36,694 nt of DNA from Akkermansia muciniphila (lineage in GTDB: Bacteria > Verrucomicrobiota > Verrucomicrobiia > Limisphaerales > UBA9464): contig CAMAUY010000049.1 of NCBI GenBank assembly GCA_945861565.1, positions 1 to 36,694 of the forward strand, given 5' to 3'. The position numbers and the translations under genes were made by a program. Each line of letters begins with the position of its first letter. The first letter of the stretch is position 1. The notes beneath the pieces are model-generated. The model was not told the origin of the DNA. It did not search any database and was given only the letters and a program-made list of their open reading frames with translations. Positions 1 to 5,887 of this stretch are shown here, piece by piece.

Positions 1-426
1 CGCCTGCCTGCTGCCAGAAAGCTTGGCCCGCTGCGCAGGCGATCAGTGGTCAAACGTTGGTGAGTTCAATTGCGCTGTAATACATTGACAATATGCAACT
101 TCCATCCGAAATCATTCAGAATGTGCCCACAGATTCTGCTGAGGAGGCAATATTGGTAGGTTCGAGTTTCTTGACCTTACGGGCATCGGATTCAACGAGT
201 CGGAGCATTTAGATTCGCAATTCGATTGATGGGATAAATTCCGCGCGTACCTCAACTGCGGCAGCGGAGTATCCCACACCATGAAAGCTGATCCAGGAAT
301 GAATTTTGAGCCGTAAGGGCTAAGGTATAATATATTAAACCTGTCACTTAATCAGCCTTGAGGTCTCTCAACTCGTCCCCGTTCCTTGACATTGACATCC
401 TCCAGGCCTCCTGTGAGCATTCGAGT
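1..426. other. AT-rich intergenic leader region
   Basis: No convincing gene is seen here on either strand. The stretch is clearly more AT-rich than the rest of the window. It ends in a possible promoter for the secreted-protein gene that starts at 427. The left edge may carry the end of a gene that lies outside the window, but no recognisable protein was found. Confidence 0.5.
304..331 (+). promoter_or_regulatory. Candidate sigma70-type promoter upstream of the secreted protein
   Basis: A perfect TATAAT hexamer lies at 326-331. A weak TTTTGA at 304-309 sits 16 bases before it as a possible -35 box. The start at 427 lies about 95 bases downstream. Only the -10 element is strong; the assignment is inference from consensus matching. 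Confidence 0.35.
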
Positions 427-1296
427 ATGATACCTTCAAAGGGAATCAACGGGCCCAAAGCAGCCATGCTAACCATGGCCGTGTCCCTGCTTTTCCTCTC
501 CAGCGGGAACGCCGCGGGGTTCGACTACCTATTAACCTTCGACACACCCCAGTTCGATCCGAACTTCAACGCTGTGACCCTGGCGGCGGACTTCACTCCG
601 CCGGGCGTCGGTTACTCAACCACCTCCCATGACGGCGTCCTCGATCTGGCAAAAGTCGCAGGAGCAGGGAACGGCGATGCTCTTCTGACTTCCAAGTTTC
701 AAATCACCGGCGACTTCAAACTTGCCGTCCGCGGCGATCGCACCGACATCGGGCAGGGGGAGGCCGGCTTGCTGGTCTATCTTCCACACGGCTTTTTCGA
801 CGTTTTCTTTTCCTCACAGAACCAAATCGGTTCGGTGATTGTCGATCCGCCGGTTCCCGATCAAAGCGCGAGCCTAAACCTCGCAACGACCGTGGTCGAT
901 TTCGAACTCCGCCGCACCGGGAGCACCCTCGCTGCTTTCGCCAATGGCACCCAGGTTTTGGCCGCCTCTCATCCCGACTACGCCGCACCGGTCTCCTTCG
1001 GCATCTTCTCACTCCAGGTCCATTTCTTTTCCGGCGCCACCAGCGCCAGGTTCGACAACTTCACCATCGAGGCCGATGGAGTGATCCCTCTCCTTCGGAT
1101 CGAAAAGTCGGGTGCCGATGTGCTCCTGCGTTGGCCCGCGGCTGCCAGGGGTTTCGTCCTCCAGTACGCGGCGGACCTGGGACCTGGGTCCCCATGGACA
1201 AACCTGACCGCGCCCACCGAGACCCTCGGCCAGGACAGCGTCGCGCGGGTGGCCAGTTCGGAAAGCTTCCAGTTTTTCCGGCTGGCACTTCCCTGA
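427..1296 (+). CDS. Secreted protein with concanavalin-like (DUF1349-type) fold
   Basis: The product is about 289 residues from the ATG at 427. A TTG at 358 would add 23 residues that do not look like a leader, so 427 is preferred because it gives a signal peptide (hydrophobic run MLTMAVSLLFLSSGNA, about residues 14-29). The middle part, with alternating beta-strand-like segments such as GDFKLAVRGDRTDIGQGEAG, resembles concanavalin-like or DUF1349 domains that bind sugars. The last 65 residues (LLRWPAAARGFVLQYAADL ... FFRLALP) match a C-terminal module common in secreted Verrucomicrobia proteins. No catalytic motif is visible. It stands alone, with the short inverted-repeat element downstream. 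The function is unknown; family placement is moderate and export is likely. Confidence 0.7.
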   Translation: MIPSKGINGPKAAMLTMAVSLLFLSSGNAAGFDYLLTFDTPQFDPNFNAVTLAADFTPPGVGYSTTSHDGVLDLAKVAGAGNGDALLTSKFQITGDFKLAVRGDRTDIGQGEAGLLVYLPHGFFDVFFSSQNQIGSVIVDPPVPDQSASLNLATTVVDFELRRTGSTLAAFANGTQVLAASHPDYAAPVSFGIFSLQVHFFSGATSARFDNFTIEADGVIPLLRIEKSGADVLLRWPAAARGFVLQYAADLGPGSPWTNLTAPTETLGQDSVARVASSESFQFFRLALP

Positions 1297-1317
1297 CAGA
1301 CAGGCAAACCCGTCATC

Positions 1318-1332
1318 ACCCGCCTTGCGGGT
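1318..1332 (+). terminator. Small stem-loop after the secreted protein gene
   Basis: A perfect 6-bp stem, ACCCGC and GCGGGT, encloses a CTT loop 21 bases after the stop codon. No T-tract follows, so intrinsic termination is only a possibility. Confidence 0.25.
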
Positions 1333-1482
1333 CGGAAGCCATCGCCAGTATTAGGAAAACCGCTTGGTCATCTGCGCCCATCTGCGCCCATCTGCGGATA
1401 AAAAACCTCAGCCTTAAGGTCCCTCCACTACTCGCGGAGCGTCAAAAAGCGATGTCCTGCTATGTAGAGCCTGTCCCAAAAG

Positions 1483-1605
1483 GCTGACACCGCTGTGATT
1501 ATTATCGGCGACCATGGTTTCGGGATCGGCAAAGCAAGCCGATTTGGAGGGTGGACACCAAATCGTGCCGTTATGATGGGTCGGGTGGTTATTTCTCGGC
1601 TCTAG
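1483..1605 (+). pseudogene. Possible sulfatase-like fragment
   Basis: Read from 1483, forty codons stay open and contain AVIIIGDHGFGIGK followed by RFGGWTPNRA. This recalls the 'DHG..LG' segment of sulfatases. There is no start codon, it begins right after the left inverted repeat, and its end overlaps the AbrB-like gene on the other strand. It may be a captured gene fragment or chance. Confidence is low. Confidence 0.2.
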
Positions 1606-1798
1606 TCTTAGTCAAGGGAGGGGGGGTGTTAGGGCGTACGAGGTGAAGTTCACCCCGGTCGAGCAGTTCCCATTGAACCTCTTCGCCCGGTTCTAAACCG
1701 ATGGCCGCAGCTAAGGCCAGCGGGAAGCTCACATAGAGTCGAGGATTCTGTCCGCGAGAACGAATCGCTTGGATACGCAATGGAAAGGATGTCGCCAT
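1589..1798 (-). CDS. AbrB/MazE-type (SpoVT-AbrB) DNA-binding protein
   Basis: The 69-residue product has the layout of a swapped-hairpin AbrB domain: a strand with a basic turn (QAIRSRGQNPRLYVSFP), then LAAAIGLEPGEEVQWEL, then a final strand ELHLVRP, ending in a short tail. Such proteins bind DNA as dimers and act as antitoxins or transition-state regulators. No toxin gene follows it. Instead it lies inside an inverted-repeat element, divergent from a truncated transposase-like frame, with a near-palindrome between the two starts. This suggests that it controls its own promoter and the transposase (inference). Start: the ATG at 1798 is the only one fitting the fold. It could be an IS passenger or an orphan antitoxin. 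Confidence 0.7.
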   Translation of the reverse strand: MATSFPLRIQAIRSRGQNPRLYVSFPLALAAAIGLEPGEEVQWELLDRGELHLVRPNTPPPLTKTRAEK

Positions 1799-1838
1799 TT
1801 TTATTGATTAATTCGATGTTTTTACTGGAGTCTTATAA

Positions 1839-1856
1839 GCTAGCCTATAGACTAGC
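1839..1856. promoter_or_regulatory. Near-palindromic candidate operator in the divergent intergenic region
   Basis: GCTAGCCTATAGACTAGC reads almost the same on both strands (16 of 18 positions). It lies between the AbrB-like start (1798) and the transposase-like ATG (1860), three bases before the latter. AbrB/MazE proteins commonly bind such palindromes in their own promoters, so an autoregulatory operator is a reasonable inference. Confidence 0.45.
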
Positions 1857-1859
1857 GTT

Positions 1860-1979
1860 ATGCTCTGCCAGATTATTCCATTTCCTCAAGAACTGCGGCC
1901 TCGGCTCCCCACCATCGTCGGGAATGTTGACTACCTGAGAGCCTGTCCCAAAAGTAGGCATTTTTGGGACAGGCTCTAG
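1860..1979 (+). pseudogene. Truncated transposase-like N-terminus
   Basis: The frame starts at ATG 1860 and encodes about 26 residues (MLCQIIPFPQELRPRL, then PTIVGNVDYL). It then reads through the inverted-repeat sequence (RACPKSRHFWDRL) to a stop at 1977-1979. The first part resembles the N-terminus of DDE-type IS transposases; this is recognition by pattern only. The rest of the transposase is missing, so the element cannot move by itself. Confidence 0.45.
1938..1977. repeat. Back-to-back inverted repeats (16-bp stem, 8-base loop)
   Basis: AGAGCCTGTCCCAAAA at 1938-1953 is followed after GTAGGCAT by its exact reverse complement at 1962-1977. The left arm is identical to 1466-1481, so this sequence occurs three times in 514 bases. 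The hairpin ends the truncated transposase-like frame and could also stop transcription, having a run of T at the start of its right arm. Confidence 0.75.
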
Positions 1980-2075
1980 TTATTCAGCAGTGTGGTGCAT
2001 TCAACTTTCTGGCAAATACATACGAATGCGGATCCGCGGTAATGGGGCGGGTCCCTTCGGATCGGGAATGTTTCG

Positions 2076-3161
2076 TCACCCCTGCTCCGTCAGGCGGATA
2101 GTCCGCTTGGCCTTCGCGCTCCGCACGGCCGCATCGACGATTTCCTGTCCGATCCGGCTGATCCGGATCGAGACCGGTCCTTCCAGTGGCTGATTTCGTT
2201 CCAAACAATGGAGCAAATACTGGACCGGATTCTGGTTGGGCGCCTTGGGAGCCGGGGCGGCGAGTCGGTGCTGTTGGGGCTTTCGCCGCGTCTGTACGGT
2301 GACGAAATCATCGTAGTCGCAACTGCTGATCGTGCCCTCCGTGCCAGCGACGACGAATCCGCACTGCGGCTGTGGCTGGAGTGTCCAGGGATCGGTGAAG
2401 GTGCCCCAGCGCGTTTCAAATTTGGACAACCCGTGCGCATAGCGGGCCACGACGATGCTATGCTCGTCCACCTCAAGTCCCTTGGGTTCATCCACGGTGG
2501 CGGTGACTTCCAGCGGACGACGTCCGCCCTGATACCAAGTGCCGAGCGTGGTGCCGTAGCCGAGATAATCGAGTAACGACCCACCCCCCAAGGCTTGCTT
2601 GTAAAACCAGGATTTCGGCTTCTCCTTCGCGATCTGCGCGGGAGTCTTCTCTTCCTTGTCCGCTCCATGCCAAAGCGGTCCACGGTTGCCTCCGAAATGC
2701 CAGACGTTGAGGACTTCGCCGATTGCCCCGGCGATCACGAGCTCGTGGGCCTTGCGATGCGAGCCCACCCATTGCAGAGGCCAGTTGACCATCAGCGTCT
2801 TCCCCTTGGGCATCGCCGCCACCATGGCATCCGCCTCTTTGAGCGAGGCCGCAAAGGGCTTCTCGACCATAATATGCACACCGGAAGGCGCCACGTTCTT
2901 CACCCACTCGCCATGCTTCGAGGCGGCCGGACAAAGAATCACCACATCGGGCCGAGTCTTTTCGATGCAGGCCCGGTAATCCGTGAAACTCCGATCGCGC
3001 GGCACTCCGAGCTTTCGAATCGCCTCCTCCATTCGCGCCGGTTGCTCGTCGCTGATCCCGACCAACTCCACCTGCGGATGCTCTCGGGCCATCCGAAGAA
3101 GGTCGCCCATGTGGAAGTGATCGAAGTTAATTCCGGCGATTTTCCAGGTCGGTTTTTTCAT
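2076..3161 (-). CDS. Gfo/Idh/MocA family oxidoreductase
   Basis: The 361-residue protein has an N-terminal NAD(P)-binding Rossmann domain (about 1-125) with a degenerate glycine motif (IAGINFDHFHMGD instead of GxGxxG) and the family's EKPFA motif at residues 100-104, whose lysine contacts cofactor and substrate. The C-terminal alpha/beta domain follows (LGGGSLLDYLGYG). Family members oxidise or reduce sugars and inositols; the substrate cannot be read from the sequence. Its ATG overlaps the pdxA stop (ATGA), so it is the last gene of a surA-pdxA operon and is translationally coupled. There is no signal peptide, so it is cytoplasmic. The altered nucleotide-binding motif is unusual but is known in some members. 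Confidence 0.85.
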   Translation of the reverse strand: MKKPTWKIAGINFDHFHMGDLLRMAREHPQVELVGISDEQPARMEEAIRKLGVPRDRSFTDYRACIEKTRPDVVILCPAASKHGEWVKNVAPSGVHIMVEKPFAASLKEADAMVAAMPKGKTLMVNWPLQWVGSHRKAHELVIAGAIGEVLNVWHFGGNRGPLWHGADKEEKTPAQIAKEKPKSWFYKQALGGGSLLDYLGYGTTLGTWYQGGRRPLEVTATVDEPKGLEVDEHSIVVARYAHGLSKFETRWGTFTDPWTLQPQPQCGFVVAGTEGTISSCDYDDFVTVQTRRKPQQHRLAAPAPKAPNQNPVQYLLHCLERNQPLEGPVSIRISRIGQEIVDAAVRSAKAKRTIRLTEQG

Positions 3162-4195
3162 GAGAAGAGAGGGACACGGGCGGGACGAGGATGGTCCAAG
3201 GCCACCTGCCGGGCAAGCCGCAAGGCGGCAATCATGCTCGACGGATTCGCCACGCCGCGACCCGCGATGTTATAGGCTGTGCCATGGTCCGGTGAGGTTC
3301 GAACAAAGGGCAGACCGAGCGTCCAGTTAACGCCAGATTCAAATCCTATCATTTTCAACGGCACCAACCCCTGGTCGTGATACATCGCGACCACGGCGTC
3401 ATAATCCCCCTTGAACACTTCGTAAAATAAGGTGTCCGCCGGGAACGGTCCGTGGACATCCAACCCCTTTGCCCGACACCCCGCCACCGCCGGTGCAATG
3501 AGTTCAATCTCCTCGGTCCCCATTTTTCCCCCTTCGCCTGCGTGCGGATTCAGTCCGCAGACCGCAATCCGCCGGCGGCCCAGTCCCAGCAGACCGCAGG
3601 CTTCCCCCGCCAGCTCGATCGCTCGCGTGATCGACGCGGCCGTCAATACCCGGACCACATCCTTCAGCGGAACATGGGTGGTCGCCAGAGCCACCCGCAA
3701 CCAACGCCCCCGATCATCCGCCCCAAGCAGCATCATTGCCGTCCGAGAAACACCGGCGCATTCGGATAGAAATTCGGTTTGTCCGATGAAGTTCGGGAAG
3801 CCCGCCCTGATTATGGCCTCCTTGGACACCGGCGCGGTGACAATCCCCGCCAGCTCACCGGTCATCGACATCCGCGCCCCTTCGCGAAGCCATTCCATTG
3901 CGGCCCGGGCGGCGGCTGGATCGCCCGCAGGCAAATCCAGGGTCAAGGCCACCGTTCCCGGATCGTGCAACACCACCCGGGCATCCACACTCTCGGGGTC
4001 GGTCGCCCGGGGTAATCCCGACTCCAGACCCAAAAGACCCGCATAGTAATCCGCCACCCCCGAATCGCCGATCACGACGAACCGAGTGTCCTCCATCTCA
4101 CCCGCCAGGGAAGCGACGGCCTTGAGAGCGACCTCGGGCCCGATGCCGGTGACGTCTCCCAACAGAACTCCCAACGTCAACACGGGAGTGTCCAC
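3158..4195 (-). CDS. pdxA: 4-hydroxythreonine-4-phosphate dehydrogenase PdxA (or PdxA2-like)
   Basis: The 345-residue protein is full length for PdxA, which oxidises 4-phosphohydroxy-L-threonine with NAD in the DXP-dependent vitamin B6 pathway. Metal-ligand motifs are all present: H174 in THVPL, H218 in NPHAGE and H273 in YHDQG. The N-terminal GDVTGIGPE and the C-terminal RTSPDHGTAYNIAGRG are also typical. The substrate-binding GHTE motif of E. coli PdxA reads GQTE here (residues 138-141), which may alter substrate choice; a PdxA2-type sugar-acid role cannot be excluded. Three bases separate it from surA upstream, and it overlaps the downstream oxidoreductase by four bases, so the three form one operon. 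It acts in the cytoplasm as a dimer. Confidence 0.9.
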   Translation of the reverse strand: MDTPVLTLGVLLGDVTGIGPEVALKAVASLAGEMEDTRFVVIGDSGVADYYAGLLGLESGLPRATDPESVDARVVLHDPGTVALTLDLPAGDPAAARAAMEWLREGARMSMTGELAGIVTAPVSKEAIIRAGFPNFIGQTEFLSECAGVSRTAMMLLGADDRGRWLRVALATTHVPLKDVVRVLTAASITRAIELAGEACGLLGLGRRRIAVCGLNPHAGEGGKMGTEEIELIAPAVAGCRAKGLDVHGPFPADTLFYEVFKGDYDAVVAMYHDQGLVPLKMIGFESGVNWTLGLPFVRTSPDHGTAYNIAGRGVANPSSMIAALRLARQVALDHPRPARVPLFS

Positions 4196-4198
4196 AAT

Positions 4199-5173
4199 TC
4201 AGAAGTAGCGAACGAAGGCCTTCTCCCGCAACCGCTTCATCCAGGCGGTGACGAGCCGCTCAAACTCCTTGTTGCGAAGAATCGCCTCCACTTCGTTACG
4301 AGCCTCATTCAGGGATCGCCCGCCGGCCTGGGTATGTTCGTCGACTTTCAGGACGAAGACCGCCGCATCAAGATCCACCGGCTCCGCCACCTGGCCCGCG
4401 GAGAGCTTCAGGGCCGCCTCGCGAAGCTCTTTCCGGAGCGCCGTATCTTTTTCTTCAATCCAACCCCGATCCCCCCCTTTTGTCCGGGCGGCGTCATCGG
4501 AAAATGAATTCGCGAGTTCCGCAAAGTCCCCTCCATTGCGGGCCTTCGCCACGAGTTCGGATGCCAGTTTCACGGCCTCACCGGCGGGCCGCTTCGACTT
4601 GTCGAGTACGATCATCCGCAACTTCACCTTCTCCGGCACCTGGAACTTCGCCGAGTTTGCATTGAAATACGCTTCAATCTTTTTCGGAGACAAGAGCACC
4701 TGACCGTTCACATTTCGGGACCGCATCAAACCCACGATGTAGTCCTCCTTTACCTGACGGGAAAAATCTTCAAAGGACTGGCTCCGCGTCTGCAACTCTT
4801 TCGTCAGCGCAAGACGAGTTCCAAAGCGCGATTTTATCTCCGCATTGACCACCTCTTCCAACATACTCTCGGGCAGACGGAACCCCTTGGTGTTGAATTC
4901 AGCGAGGATTAGCTGCCGGTCAATCAGTTCTTCCAACACGTCCCGCTTGATGGTGAGCTCCTTCTGCTCCCATTCCTGGCGCGGTCGACCCAAATATTGC
5001 TTGTACGCCGCACGCAAGGGCGTCAGCGCCATGACCTCCACTTCATCCGCCGTGATAACCTTGTCGTTCACCAAGGCGGCGACCCCGTTCATCAACCCCC
5101 GTTGGGCGTGGACGTCCAGCAACCCGAGACAGGCAAGCCCTAGCAACCCGATAGCAACCGTTCGCAGACTCAT
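4199..5173 (-). CDS. surA: SurA-like periplasmic peptidyl-prolyl isomerase/chaperone
   Basis: The 324-residue product has an N-terminal signal peptide (TVAIGLLGLACLGLLDVHAQ). A SurA N-terminal chaperone segment follows (GVAALVNDKVITADEVE, then helices with EELIDRQLILAEF). One parvulin domain spans about residues 180-275 (FAELANSFSDDAARTKGGDRGW). SurA helps outer-membrane proteins fold in the periplasm. E. coli SurA has two parvulin domains; one is usual in many other phyla. It is the first gene of the operon with pdxA, three bases upstream. The surA-pdxA order is also found in Proteobacteria, which supports both calls. No strong ribosome-binding site is seen. Confidence 0.88.
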   Translation of the reverse strand: MSLRTVAIGLLGLACLGLLDVHAQRGLMNGVAALVNDKVITADEVEVMALTPLRAAYKQYLGRPRQEWEQKELTIKRDVLEELIDRQLILAEFNTKGFRLPESMLEEVVNAEIKSRFGTRLALTKELQTRSQSFEDFSRQVKEDYIVGLMRSRNVNGQVLLSPKKIEAYFNANSAKFQVPEKVKLRMIVLDKSKRPAGEAVKLASELVAKARNGGDFAELANSFSDDAARTKGGDRGWIEEKDTALRKELREAALKLSAGQVAEPVDLDAAVFVLKVDEHTQAGGRSLNEARNEVEAILRNKEFERLVTAWMKRLREKAFVRYF

Positions 5174-5291
5174 GGTGGAAACCTAGAAGCCTCTCGGCGC
5201 TCGATGCAACTGCGATTCCAACAACTCGGTCCAGGGCCCGCCCAGTTGCTTCGGAACTCAGGGGGCAAGAAACGAACACGGCCCGGTTAGG

Positions 5292-5663
5292 GTGGATGAA
5301 AAAATTCTTCACGAGTTCCAGCATCACCCCCGTTACTCCTGCCAACGGGTCGATGCCTTGATCGGGCTCTTCCCGACCGGAGCCACGCGGTAGGATTCGC
5401 ACGCGAAGCCGCGAAACAAAGCAGAGGGCTTGGTCAAAACGTCCTCGGACAACCTTCGAGTCGAAACGCAAAGTGCCGGAGGAAGAACCGCGGATTCACA
5501 CGGATTGACGCGGATACCGGGAAACCGTTGCCTCTCACCTTCTGAGTGAGCGCCCGGAATCAGCGTTTATCGGCGTTCATCCGTGGTTCCAAACTCCGGT
5601 TCATTGGATTACCGGAAAGGGCTGAAAACTTAATCTTTTCAGATTTTTATCCCGCACCCGCCC
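5292..5663. repeat. Dispersed repeat, copy 1 (interrupted)
   Basis: 5292-5439 closely matches 26221-26367, and 5616-5663 matches 26375-26425 (shared core AATCTTTTCAGATTTTT). In the second copy the two parts are nearly adjacent. Here they are separated by about 176 bases that include the CGCGGAT element. The repeat contains short self-complementary parts (TCGGG ... CCCGA). It may be a noncoding repeat family or a structured RNA; coding is unlikely. Confidence 0.7.
5485..5589. repeat. CGCGGAT inverted-repeat element, copy 1
   Basis: The left arm begins GAACCGCGGATTCACACGG and continues ATTGACGCGGATA. The right arm ends GTTCATCCGTGGTTC. The arms are imperfect reverse complements of about 30 bases. 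A second copy is at 36534-36609. Such elements are usually non-autonomous. Confidence 0.65.
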
Positions 5664-5887
5664 GGTTGTCATCCCCCGCTGGATCCTTGCCACGCCTCGG
5701 GGATCCCTGAATGCTCCCGTTGGGGCGTGCTGGGGCCGCTAAATTGAGAGTTCACTGGAAGAAATCCTCGAATTGCAGCGTCGGGCGCGGTAGTTTGAAG
5801 CCCTTTCGCCGTCTCGTCATGAATTCCGTCCTCCAACCCCGGTCCTTCCAGTTCACGGGTAGCAAAGTTTTCGAAAAAATCGACAAC

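Larger units (their letters stand above)
1465..1978. mobile_element. 514-bp element with 17-bp terminal inverted repeats (deleted IS or MITE-like)
   Basis: The left end TAGAGCCTGTCCCAAAA (1465-1481) and the right end TTTTGGGACAGGCTCTA (1962-1978) are perfect 17-bp inverted repeats. The outermost TA on each side could be a duplicated TA target or part of the repeat. Inside lie an AbrB-like gene (minus, 1589-1798), an 18-bp near-palindrome (1839-1856) and the first ~26 codons of a transposase-like frame (plus, 1860) that runs straight into a further copy of the repeat (1938-1953). The simplest reading is an insertion sequence with a regulator and a divergent transposase that has lost most of its transposase. 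The IS family was not identified. Confidence 0.7.
5174..5887. other. Intergenic region with nested dispersed repeats
   Basis: About 115 bases next to surA probably hold its promoter, but no clear consensus was found. The rest is taken up by a dispersed repeat (5292-5439 and 5616-5663) split by a block containing a CGCGGAT inverted-repeat element (5485-5589). No gene with recognisable protein features lies here. Open frames crossing it come from the repeat. The stretch 5711-5887 is open in frame with the downstream gene but does not look like protein. Confidence 0.6.

Noticed and set aside
1370..1400. Repeated CTGCGCCCAT units
   Set aside because: Three short units resemble parts of the CGCGGAT family, but they are too short to call a copy.
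1131..1487. Open frame of 118 codons overlapping the secreted protein gene
   Set aside because: It is out of frame with the recognised protein and continues into repeat-like sequence without domain features.
5043..5471. Open frame spanning the surA start and the dispersed repeat
   Set aside because: A similar stretch recurs at 25804-26376 only because both cross the same DNA repeat. The similarity ends at the repeat borders, so it is not a protein family.
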